A stretch of 64,000 bases of DNA from JAPUDQ01 sp964573015 (GTDB lineage Bacteria; Patescibacteriota; Saccharimonadia; Saccharimonadales; Saccharimonadaceae), in assembly GCA_964573015.1 (NCBI GenBank), contig CAZNHZ010000001.1, forward strand, positions 186,001 through 250,000. The letters run 5' to 3'. Below the pieces are notes generated by a model, which worked only from the letters and a program-made list of their open reading frames with translations, had not been told where the DNA came from and did no database searches. Every line of letters starts with the position of its first letter. The stretch's first letter is position 1. The translations under genes and the position numbers were made by a program. Positions 1 to 8,715 of the stretch are shown in pieces.

Positions 1-102
1 CAACTAAGTTTGATGATTCTGTCATTTATATTCTCTCCTATGTTAATAGTACGCTACATTTTGATACTATAAGAGAGTCTAGTTCAGTACAAAGTACGAA
101 AA

Positions 103-213
103 AACCAACAAATTTCGAGTTGGTTGCACTCTAAAATGGGCAACTCCTCGAAAACGCAGGGTGCAACCGTGCCTTGTGCTGGACTAGACAACCTAGAGGG
201 GTTGTCCTTTTTA
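103..213 (+). promoter_or_regulatory. Structured leader with competing hairpins and a terminator-like stem
   Basis: Three inverted repeats lie between 103 and 206. AACCAAC (103-109) pairs with GTTGGTT (119-125). GGTTGCAC (122-129) pairs with GTGCAACC (161-168), and it shares bases with the first stem, so the two are mutually exclusive. A third stem, GACAACC/GGTTGTC (187-206), is followed by CTTTTT and resembles an intrinsic terminator. The DUF805 gene begins 45 nt later with its own Shine-Dalgarno. This could be a cis-regulatory leader or the end of an upstream transcript. No known riboswitch class was recognised. Confidence 0.4.
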
Positions 214-250
214 TTATGACGACTTCTCTCAACTAAAAAGGAGGTGCAAG

Positions 251-709
251 TTGTCTAGTAAAACTCTTAACAAGAAACGAATGGATAGAAAATCCTACGC
301 AATCAGTATGCTTTTCGTATTCCCGCTATTTATTATCAGCACGGCACTTGGTCGAGCATACGATTCTGCACCATACGAAACCGAGCAAGGTTTTGCATCA
401 ATGGCACGGATGGTCGCTCTTGCACTGATGGTTGTAGTGGTAGTATGGACTATCCGTAGACTCCACGATGCTGGTCGATCTGGATGGTTCTCGTTATTAC
501 TCATACCACCAGCAACATTATTCTTCTTGATTTATGCCCTTGTAGCTCCTGCTAAGAACGAAGATAACAAATGGGGAGAAGCAAGCTCGCAAGTTCGTGT
601 TTTTGGGATTAAAGCAAAGGGTGTTTTAAGAATCACGAGCATTGTTTTAATTGCTCTACTCACATCGTTCGTTTCGCTGGTTTTTTATAGCGTACTGATT
701 GGCATTTAG
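251..709 (+). CDS. DUF805-family small membrane protein
   Basis: A 152-residue membrane protein read from a TTG start. A strong Shine-Dalgarno (AAGGAGGTG, 238-246) sits 4-5 nt before the TTG and decides the start. Hydrophobic segments lie near residues 15-35, 53-68, 80-98 and 128-150. The central RRLHDAGRSGWFSLLL stretch is the hallmark of DUF805 proteins, integral membrane proteins of unknown function often found near stress or mobile loci. The next gene, a defence helicase, starts 86 bp downstream from its own promoter, so co-transcription is not required. No function beyond membrane location can be supported. Confidence 0.75.
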   Translation: MSSKTLNKKRMDRKSYAISMLFVFPLFIISTALGRAYDSAPYETEQGFASMARMVALALMVVVVVWTIRRLHDAGRSGWFSLLLIPPATLFFLIYALVAPAKNEDNKWGEASSQVRVFGIKAKGVLRITSIVLIALLTSFVSLVFYSVLIGI

Positions 710-753
710 TGTCAGCGGAAAATTTGTTGATTGTTTTGTTGCAAAAGCTGATT

Positions 754-793
754 TTGACTAGAGATTTAAGAAGTAAAAGATGTATACTATAAC
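754..793 (+). promoter_or_regulatory. Promoter of the defence operon
   Basis: TATACT at 783-788 lies 7 nt before the ATG at 796, with no Shine-Dalgarno between, so the transcript would start at or next to the start codon. A TTGACT lies at 754-759 but is 23 nt from the -10 box, so it may be irrelevant. The same leaderless arrangement recurs at many genes in this window. It would drive the seven-gene unit to 13233. Confidence 0.5.
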
Positions 794-795
794 AG

Positions 796-3700
796 ATGTT
801 ACCAAAAATTATAGACAATGAGCGTAAACAATTGGGAGACACGCTCAGGGAGCTTAGTAAAACTCACGAGCATCTCTCAATAGCCACAGGGTACTGGGAT
901 CTTCCTGGCACGCAAATTTTGTTTGATGAAATAAAAAACTACAAATCTATTCGCTTGCTTATTGGACAAGAACCTTTGATGCCTCGCTACAAGGCGAAGC
1001 TAAAGCTGGAAGAGCCAGAGCAAGCATTTCCCGATAAAGATATTAGTTTCGATCTTGCAACCCTCCCCCAAGATGAAAACTATCGCAAATTAGTAACTGA
1101 CTTAAAGCAGTTGATTGCTGATGGTCGTTTGGAAGTGCGAGTATATCGCCGAAGCTTCCTGCACTCCAAGTGCTATATCTTTGGAAATTACGAAAGCGAA
1201 TCCGCTATAGGAATTATTGGCTCGTCCAACTTCACTCGAGCTGGTCTAACTGCTAATACCGAATTGAATGCACTTGAAGACGACTACCGAATCGTGAAGT
1301 CTACTCCAAGAGCAGCAACAGACGATCACGGTCATTTAAGTTGGTTTGATAAAGTCTGGAATGACGAACTTACCGAAAAATGGGATGGAAGATTCTCTGA
1401 ATTACTTGGCGATTCTCCTGTCGGCGATCTTATGTACAGTCCTTACGATATGTACATAAAGACTCTTTGGGAACTATATCAAGATGAAATCGTTGAAGAC
1501 GAGAAGTTGTCAGAAGAAACTTCAGACATTCTTTATGCCTTTCAGCAACGTAACGCCCAACTGCTACTCAAGAAACTGAATAAATATGGTTTAGCGATGC
1601 TTGCTGATTCTGTTGGTCTTGGTAAAACAATTACTGCTGGTGCGGTTATCAAGCACTATGCTCACGAAAAGCAGAAACGACGCATTTACGTCATCGCTCC
1701 TGCTAGTCTTACTCAACAATGGCGAGATGAACTTGCTGGAGTATATGGCTTACTACCGAGCGACTTTGAGATCCTTTCAATGCAAGACAGCAATGCTATT
1801 CAGCGTGCACGAGAGCTAGATCGTTACGCAGAAGTAGATATGTTTGTTATTGATGAAGCCCACAACCTACGAAATGACGGCAGTAAACGACATCAAGAGC
1901 TACTCGAATGGTTTAGCGATAACCCAGAAAGCAAAGTATTACTCCTTACTGCTACACCGATCAACAACTCACTTACCGATTTTGTAAATCAGATCCAATT
2001 GGCCGCCAAAGGTAGTCTTGAGTCATTCCCAGTGGTTTATCCGACCACTAAGAAAAACGAAGTGATTGATTTCTTTGAGGCCGTAAAGCGTCTTAGTAAT
2101 GAGATGGCTAAGGCAGAAAACAAGGGTGAAAAGCCTGATTTTAATAAAGTGAATCGCATAATGAGGCAAGGTCTTCGCCACTTCTTGGTTCGTACTACAC
2201 GTCGTGGTATTGAGCAAGAAGGTGGTTTAATGGGCAACGACGGAAACGTACGTCGTTTCCCAGTCAGTGAAGTTAAGCCTTCACCATATAGTTTCAGTGA
2301 TAATCTCGGATCAAGCGTTAATAATGTGATAAACAACAATATTAACGTGTTTTCTGGCAAAGACCCACGTACGTTAGACGTAGATTCACTTCTTGAGCAA
2401 ACACAACGTACGAAGCACCCGCTCGACCTTATTACTGGTATTGAAACAACTGATGATGAGTATACGGGCAATGTGTTCGTTAACGTGTTTCAAGTATTGT
2501 TGCTACTTGGCTTCTCGCCGTATCGTTCTGAAACGTATCAACATCGTTTTTACGGAAAAACTCCAGATGACATAAAGCAGTTCAAGCTTCCGCCAGAACA
2601 GTCATTTACTCTTCAAAGCCAAATGAGCGTACACAATATGCTCCGAGTAACCCTACTCAAGCGTCTTGAAAGCTCACAATACGCACTCCGTAAATCCCTC
2701 GAGAACTACCAAGAAAAGCTCAACTACTTCGCTAGCAAGCTAGATGAAGGCTATATTATTAAATTCAAAGACATTCAAGCTATTCAGTCTGTGTTTGGCG
2801 ACGATCTTGAGCTTGTTGCAGATCACAATGTCAGTGCTGAACAAGACGATCAAATAGACATCACACCTGCCGATACCGAGAAGTACAATGTTCAGGCTCT
2901 CAAAGAAGACATTCAAAAGGATCAACAACTTTTGAGCGTGCTGATTGAGGTGTGTCGTGCACTTGAAGACAACGACGATAAGCTAAACTCATTTAGTGAG
3001 CTACTAACTAAAATTGTCTCCGAGCAAAAAGCTGGCAAGAAAGTTCTTGTCTTTAGCTACTACGCTGACACTATAAAATACTTGAGCGAAAAGCTTCCAA
3101 GCCTGATGTCTACACCAGACTTTGGACAAAAATCTGCGTTTCTAACTGGAGAGACGAAGTCTCAAGCGGAAGAAATAGTGAATCGCTTTTCACCAAAGTC
3201 TAAAACTGGTAAGGAACTTGCCGAAGATCAACAAATTGACTATTTGTTCGCAACTGACGTGCTCAGTGAAGGACAAAACCTTCAAGACTGTGGCACACTG
3301 ATAAACTTTGATCTGCACTGGAATCCTGTGCGTATGATACAGAGAAACGGTCGTATTAACCGTCTCGGTTCAGAACACCCCAATGTCTACATCTACAATA
3401 TGCATCCAGAAACTAATCTGGAAAGCTACCTAAAGCTCGTTTCTCGCCTTGAGCAGAAGATTGATAGAATCAAATTTACTGTTGGTACAGATCAGTCAGT
3501 ACTTGGTGAAACCGAAAACCCAATTGAATATATTGACGAGATTGAAGAAGCTGAAAAATCTGATGAGCGTGAGAATGCGGTACTTGACCTCTATAATGCC
3601 GATAAAGCTACCGAAACGTTCAGTGAGCTCGATGCAGATGATGAAGAGTTTTTGAGCATTGATGAATACGTGCTCGATCTACGTAAATTCTTGAGCGATG

Positions 3701-4329
3701 CGTCAGAAGAAGACAAAGAGCGTGTTCAGAATATCCCTGTCGGTAAGTGGGGTTATATGCCTGAATCTGCCAAAAAAGACATTAATACACCAACTATTTT
3801 GTCATTAACTCGCTCACGAGGCACAACAAGTGAAACAGGTGTAGATTTTGAGACACATATTTTTGTAGAGTCCGATGCACTCAGTGGCTATATGGTTGAT
3901 GCGGTTGAAACGATTGAGGCACTAAAACACCTACGCACAACTGCTGAAGACAATGAGCGTAAAGCTGATCGCATTGGTTATGACCGCGAACAGGCAAAGA
4001 AGTACATCCTTGCACTCGCTAAACGCCAAGCAGTGAAAAAGAAGAGTTCATTTAAGATTACTCCTTCTATCAAGAATGTATTAAACGAGCTTACAAAAGT
4101 ACTTCCTGGTGTTGCAGTAGACACAAGCCTAGAACACATTGTTACCAAACAAGATGATAAGCGGATGCGAGATCTGTTCCGTAAAGCAAATCAAGATCTA
4201 AAAACCCATCAACAACTTCTCCCTAACACTATTAACGGTTTTGAGAAAGCTGTTGCCAAGCTTGAGGCACACAAGTCTGACGAAAAAGAGGTTAGCAGTG
4301 TCGAGGGAGTGTTGTTCTATGCCAAATAA
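796..4329 (+). CDS. PLD-domain/SNF2-type helicase, first gene of the defence operon
   Basis: A 1177-residue protein. An N-terminal phospholipase-D-like domain carries HSK (about residue 122) followed by a GSSNFTRAGL-type strand. A SNF2/DEAH superfamily 2 helicase follows: GLGKT (about 273), DEAH (about 352), LTATPINN (about 385) and QRNGRINRLG (about 848). The C-terminal third is charged and helical. Proteins of this build accompany DNA methyltransferases in restriction-like systems; the SNF2 part resembles DrmD of class 1 DISARM, and the PLD part recalls DrmC, here fused. Likely role (inferred): ATP-driven tracking on foreign DNA with PLD nuclease activity. It overlaps the methyltransferase gene by 11 bp. 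The start is an ATG 7 nt after a -10 box. Confidence 0.85.
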   Translation: MLPKIIDNERKQLGDTLRELSKTHEHLSIATGYWDLPGTQILFDEIKNYKSIRLLIGQEPLMPRYKAKLKLEEPEQAFPDKDISFDLATLPQDENYRKLVTDLKQLIADGRLEVRVYRRSFLHSKCYIFGNYESESAIGIIGSSNFTRAGLTANTELNALEDDYRIVKSTPRAATDDHGHLSWFDKVWNDELTEKWDGRFSELLGDSPVGDLMYSPYDMYIKTLWELYQDEIVEDEKLSEETSDILYAFQQRNAQLLLKKLNKYGLAMLADSVGLGKTITAGAVIKHYAHEKQKRRIYVIAPASLTQQWRDELAGVYGLLPSDFEILSMQDSNAIQRARELDRYAEVDMFVIDEAHNLRNDGSKRHQELLEWFSDNPESKVLLLTATPINNSLTDFVNQIQLAAKGSLESFPVVYPTTKKNEVIDFFEAVKRLSNEMAKAENKGEKPDFNKVNRIMRQGLRHFLVRTTRRGIEQEGGLMGNDGNVRRFPVSEVKPSPYSFSDNLGSSVNNVINNNINVFSGKDPRTLDVDSLLEQTQRTKHPLDLITGIETTDDEYTGNVFVNVFQVLLLLGFSPYRSETYQHRFYGKTPDDIKQFKLPPEQSFTLQSQMSVHNMLRVTLLKRLESSQYALRKSLENYQEKLNYFASKLDEGYIIKFKDIQAIQSVFGDDLELVADHNVSAEQDDQIDITPADTEKYNVQALKEDIQKDQQLLSVLIEVCRALEDNDDKLNSFSELLTKIVSEQKAGKKVLVFSYYADTIKYLSEKLPSLMSTPDFGQKSAFLTGETKSQAEEIVNRFSPKSKTGKELAEDQQIDYLFATDVLSEGQNLQDCGTLINFDLHWNPVRMIQRNGRINRLGSEHPNVYIYNMHPETNLESYLKLVSRLEQKIDRIKFTVGTDQSVLGETENPIEYIDEIEEAEKSDERENAVLDLYNADKATETFSELDADDEEFLSIDEYVLDLRKFLSDASEEDKERVQNIPVGKWGYMPESAKKDINTPTILSLTRSRGTTSETGVDFETHIFVESDALSGYMVDAVETIEALKHLRTTAEDNERKADRIGYDREQAKKYILALAKRQAVKKKSSFKITPSIKNVLNELTKVLPGVAVDTSLEHIVTKQDDKRMRDLFRKANQDLKTHQQLLPNTINGFEKAVAKLEAHKSDEKEVSSVEGVLFYAK

Positions 4330-7300
4330 CAGTCCCTTCGTAGCATCTGTTAATGAACTTCTGGCTAAGCTTGAAGAGAACCCTACCGTTGACACGGGTA
4401 TAGAGCTGGCGAATCAGATTGTTTCTTTATTCGGTGAAGTAAATACTAAATCTGTTGAAGATGTTTTTGAATCAAGCATCGAGCTGCCAAACGCTGAGCG
4501 TTATGATAGCTGGTTTCAGCCACACCCTATATTTAAGAGCGACAGAGCTTGTTTTGATCTTGCTGACTCACCATTACTACAGGCTAAGTTTTATTGGCTC
4601 AAGAAACGCTCTCGACAAATCATTGCTGGAGGTGTGCACTTTACGCCAAACTACGAAGACGAAGAATTCACCCATAACGAACGGTACAAAGTAGGACTAG
4701 ATTTCTTCCTCTCCCCTAACGGCAAGTCGCTTCAAGTAGTTCTAAGTAACCGCGGAAACCTACGCATCGTTGAGCTAGCTGGACGACTAAACAATACACA
4801 AAAAGAAATCTTCGAAAAATGGCTAGGTGCAGGATCGCTTCATACTCAAGAAGCACTACACACAACCCTATGGGAAAGCTTCAAGCTTAAGAGTGTAAAT
4901 CAGAAGTTTTACGATGGCGTATCAAATAGCTTCACTGAGCTCCTGCAGCACCTTAAGTCCATTGATAAAGACGAAGAAGAAGCCAAGTTGTTTGCTAGCA
5001 GACTATTAGGACGCTTGTTGTTTTGTTGGTTCTTGCGTAAGAAAGGCATTATTGATGAAAGTGTTGGTTACTTCAATGCTCACGGTGCCGATGCAACTGC
5101 TTATTACAAGCAATCACTAGAGCGACTTTTCTTTTTAACGCTCAATACGCCTATTGATGAACGAGATGAGCTTACTAAGCAGCACCAGAAAGCACTATTC
5201 CCAGAGTTGCTTGCTGATGACCAACCAAGCTTATTCAAGACAGATCAGAAAACGCCATACTTGAATGGAGGTCTTTTTGAACCCCACGAGAACGATTGGC
5301 ATAAAGATGACTCACTTACGTTGCCAGAAGGTTTCTTTACAAATTTATACGATCACTTTGAAGAATTTAATTTCACTACTGACGAATCAAGCCCCGAGTA
5401 CGAACAAATTGCAATTGATCCTGAAATGCTTGGTCGTGTCTTTGAAAGCTTACTTGCTACGCAAGTTGACGAAACTGGTCAACAGGCACGTAAGGCAAAA
5501 GGTGCATTCTATACTCCACGAGAAATTGTTAGCTATATGTGCAAAGAATCACTGCGGAACTATCTTTATAGCGAGTTTGAAAATGATGAAGTCGTTGGTG
5601 GGTCAATAGATAACCTACTTGATCGTAGCGATAAAGAGTGGTCAATAGCTGGCACTAATAGCATTCGAGATAGTGTACCCAAAGAGTACAGATCAAAACT
5701 ACTTGATTCTTTAGATAAAGTTAGAATATTTGATCCAGCCTGCGGTTCAGGAGCCTTCCCGATGGGCATGCTTCAGTTAATGCTCAAGACGTATGAGCGA
5801 TTAGAAAGCCGTTTCGACCCTTATAAGACTAAATTGTCAGTCATACAAAATAATCTCTTCGGTGTGGATATTGAGCCTATGGCAGTAGAAATATCAAGGC
5901 TACGAGCTTGGCTGTCTTTAATTGTAGATGAAGATGATCCGCGAAGCGTAGATCCACTACCAAACCTAGATTTTAAATTTGTCTGTGCCAATAGCCTTAT
6001 TCCGCTGAATAAAGAAATTGGGCTATTCTCTGACAGCTCATTACACCAGAAGCTAAAAGATATTCGCACAAAGTATTTTAACGCTCGCAAGAAACATACA
6101 AAAAAAGCCCTACAGGACGAGTACTACAAACTTACCAGTTCTGAACAGACCACGCTTATCAATGATGATACCCGTACGAAACAACTGAAGAGCTTTGATC
6201 CTTTCAAAAACTCACAGCCTGCAGATTTCTTTGATAGTGATCATATGTTTGGTTTACAAAACGGCTTCAATATTATTATTGCTAACCCACCATATATAAA
6301 AAACTCACGCATAAGCAAATCGGACAAGTCTACATACTTAAATCTATACCAAACGCCTTTTGATCAATGGGATATATATATTTTATTCTTTGAACTTGCA
6401 ATGAATTGCCTCGATCTAAAAGGTGTTGCTTGCTTCATAAGTCCTAATCAGTGGCTTTCAGCAAAATATGGGACGAAACTTCGCAGGCTAATTGTTAATA
6501 ACGTTCGTTTCTTGGCTGATTTTAGAAAATATGCTGACTTTGAAAATGCTTCCGTGAATACTTTCGTTTCTTTATTCACTAAAGATACAACACATAAGGA
6601 TTTGGACGTCATCGTATTTAATACTGGAGGCAGTTTTGATACGAATTCTACTGACAGAGATTCAGTAATAAAAACTGTAGATAATCTTGGAGTCATCCTA
6701 TCTGAACATTCAAAAATCATCAGCAATATCAAAGCTCGATTTAGTTCAACAGTCGGTTCACATTTTAAGGTTGGTCACTCGTTCTCAATACCAGATTTCT
6801 ACAAGTTATCGTCACTAGTTTATGAAGAGCAAAACGCAGATATATCTAAAGAGATCAAGCTTGTCAGTACGGGTACCTTGAGCCTATTAGGCTCAAAGTA
6901 TGGCTCGAAACCGTTTAAGTATGACGGAAATAAATATTCATATCCTGCAGTACGGAGAGATGATTTTGTTTCTATGTTTCCAACCAGGGCTATTCAATTA
7001 AAGCCAAAATTAATTATTTCTTCAATGGGCGGCTTGAACATTGATATCGATATCAAAGGTGAATTTCTCGGCACCCGTCCTACGATGTGGCTTGCAGAGA
7101 AAGACGAAACTGATTTAAGGATTGCTTACGCACTGCTTAGTTCAAAATTTATTTCTTGGTTCTATTCTCAACAATACTCTGTAGCTGGAATGACAGGCTT
7201 TAAGGTCAGATACTCAAATATACAGGACACCCCGTTCCCCAAATTTTCTGAAGTCGATAAATCTTCATTAATAAGATTAGTGAACGAAGTACTTAAACTG

Positions 7301-7420
7301 GTTTCAGTGAATCAGATTGAAGAAGCAAACACGCTCCGGGAAGAAATCAATCGTATAATCTACAGGTCATATGAACTTACTGAAGAAGAAATTTCAGAAA
7401 TTGAAAGGTCAGCTAAATGA
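4319..7420 (+). CDS. Eco57I-like N6-adenine DNA methyltransferase
   Basis: A 1033-residue class I SAM-dependent DNA methyltransferase. The SAM-binding motif FDPACGSGAF lies near residue 470, a VDIEP acidic motif follows near 520, and the catalytic NPPY lies near 655, defining the gamma-type N6-adenine family (Eco57I/TaqI-like, PglX/DrmMI-like). About 450 residues precede the catalytic domain and a probable target-recognition region follows it. No nuclease motif is evident, so cleavage is presumably done by the upstream PLD-helicase. The ATG at 4319 is chosen because it overlaps the helicase stop by 11 bp, the coupling seen throughout the operon; the frame is open further upstream. Its stop overlaps the SIR2 start in ATGA. 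Confidence 0.9.
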   Translation: MPNNSPFVASVNELLAKLEENPTVDTGIELANQIVSLFGEVNTKSVEDVFESSIELPNAERYDSWFQPHPIFKSDRACFDLADSPLLQAKFYWLKKRSRQIIAGGVHFTPNYEDEEFTHNERYKVGLDFFLSPNGKSLQVVLSNRGNLRIVELAGRLNNTQKEIFEKWLGAGSLHTQEALHTTLWESFKLKSVNQKFYDGVSNSFTELLQHLKSIDKDEEEAKLFASRLLGRLLFCWFLRKKGIIDESVGYFNAHGADATAYYKQSLERLFFLTLNTPIDERDELTKQHQKALFPELLADDQPSLFKTDQKTPYLNGGLFEPHENDWHKDDSLTLPEGFFTNLYDHFEEFNFTTDESSPEYEQIAIDPEMLGRVFESLLATQVDETGQQARKAKGAFYTPREIVSYMCKESLRNYLYSEFENDEVVGGSIDNLLDRSDKEWSIAGTNSIRDSVPKEYRSKLLDSLDKVRIFDPACGSGAFPMGMLQLMLKTYERLESRFDPYKTKLSVIQNNLFGVDIEPMAVEISRLRAWLSLIVDEDDPRSVDPLPNLDFKFVCANSLIPLNKEIGLFSDSSLHQKLKDIRTKYFNARKKHTKKALQDEYYKLTSSEQTTLINDDTRTKQLKSFDPFKNSQPADFFDSDHMFGLQNGFNIIIANPPYIKNSRISKSDKSTYLNLYQTPFDQWDIYILFFELAMNCLDLKGVACFISPNQWLSAKYGTKLRRLIVNNVRFLADFRKYADFENASVNTFVSLFTKDTTHKDLDVIVFNTGGSFDTNSTDRDSVIKTVDNLGVILSEHSKIISNIKARFSSTVGSHFKVGHSFSIPDFYKLSSLVYEEQNADISKEIKLVSTGTLSLLGSKYGSKPFKYDGNKYSYPAVRRDDFVSMFPTRAIQLKPKLIISSMGGLNIDIDIKGEFLGTRPTMWLAEKDETDLRIAYALLSSKFISWFYSQQYSVAGMTGFKVRYSNIQDTPFPKFSEVDKSSLIRLVNEVLKLVSVNQIEEANTLREEINRIIYRSYELTEEEISEIERSAK

Positions 7421-8715
7421 GCAATAAAAAAGAAGCCATACAATTGTTGAAGTTCGCAATGCAAGACAAAGAAAGTCGATCTGTTCTGATTAATCTTGAA
7501 TCAGGAGTAAGCACCTACGAAGACGGCGATAAAACAAGACAGGCATACAAAAATCTTAGAAAAAAGTTTCAAGAATGGATGCTTCCAGAGAATATGGTTC
7601 TATTAACTGGTGCTGGAACATCTATTACTTTAAGTGAAGATGGTAAAGATCTGGATAGTGGCACAGTCAAATATACTGGGAAATCAGTTTGGAAGATATG
7701 GTTGACCGTAAAGGAGTCATTAGAAGATGTTGACATCCCTAAGATACTCAAACAGTTTAGTCTCTACGATGAGAAAGAAGAGAAAGAAGTCAAAGACTTC
7801 AACTTAGAAATACTGCTTTCAAAGCTCGAAACTTTTATCTCAGCAAACCAAAATAGCACCGACGAGTCAATGAAGCAATTGGTCGATGATTGCGAAAAAC
7901 TCAAAAAAACAATCGTTGACACACTCAAAGTTGAATGCAAACTAATTTTGCACGAAACTGCACCTCACGCAAACTTACTACGTACTGTATTAGCGGCTAG
8001 GAAACGTTCCCAGTCACGACTCAAGATCTTTACCCTTAACTACGACACGTTATTTGAGCAAGCAGCTGAAAAAATTAATGCAACAATAATTGATGGCTTT
8101 TCGTTCACACGGACACCAACGTTCAACGGTTCAAATTATGACCTAGACGTTGTACGAAGAGAGAGAAGCAGAATCCATCATCAAGAAAACTATGAAGAGA
8201 AAGTTTTTCATCTATACAAAATGCACGGTTCTTTAGACTGGGAAAAGGATAAAGAGACTGTCGTTCGACGACAAGAATTCACTGACGAACCGCTCATAAT
8301 CCCACCGAGTGCACATAAGTTTGAACAAAGTTATGAAATGCCCTTCTTTGAGATGATGTCGAGATTCCAGCAAATTTTGCGAAATGAAAACACCGTACTT
8401 TTGATAATCGGGTACAGCTTCGGTGATAGTCATATTAACAGGGTAATAATTGAAGCTCTCGAATCAAATTTAAACTTTGAGGTAGTCGTGGTTTCACCGA
8501 CCATAACTAAAGAATGTGATAACAAAACTGTACAGAAGCTTCACCAAAAAATTAATAATGGGCAAACTAATATCACGCTAATAGCTGACACTTTCCAGAG
8601 ATTCACGCAGTCAATGCCTTCAATAGTTTTTTCCGATGATCCCGATGAAGCGAATATTGGTGAGTCTGTAACAGTCAAAGAAGAGATTATTACCAATGAT
8701 AACATCCCCTTTTGA
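7417..8715 (+). CDS. SIR2-like NADase effector
   Basis: A 432-residue protein with a SIR2-type NAD-binding fold: GAGTS near residue 65, FTLNYDTLFE near 205, and KMHGSLDW near 268, whose His is the expected catalytic residue. GYSFGDSHIN near 331 completes the family pattern. Defence SIR2 proteins deplete NAD+ on phage infection and abort the cell. Next to HerA this matches the reported SIR2-HerA pair, in which SIR2 and a HerA ring assemble into one complex. Its C-terminus overlaps the HerA start by 20 bp, and it starts on the methyltransferase stop codon. There is no signal peptide. An N-terminal helical extension of about 55 residues precedes the fold. Confidence 0.9.
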   Translation: MSNKKEAIQLLKFAMQDKESRSVLINLESGVSTYEDGDKTRQAYKNLRKKFQEWMLPENMVLLTGAGTSITLSEDGKDLDSGTVKYTGKSVWKIWLTVKESLEDVDIPKILKQFSLYDEKEEKEVKDFNLEILLSKLETFISANQNSTDESMKQLVDDCEKLKKTIVDTLKVECKLILHETAPHANLLRTVLAARKRSQSRLKIFTLNYDTLFEQAAEKINATIIDGFSFTRTPTFNGSNYDLDVVRRERSRIHHQENYEEKVFHLYKMHGSLDWEKDKETVVRRQEFTDEPLIIPPSAHKFEQSYEMPFFEMMSRFQQILRNENTVLLIIGYSFGDSHINRVIIEALESNLNFEVVVVSPTITKECDNKTVQKLHQKINNGQTNITLIADTFQRFTQSMPSIVFSDDPDEANIGESVTVKEEIITNDNIPF

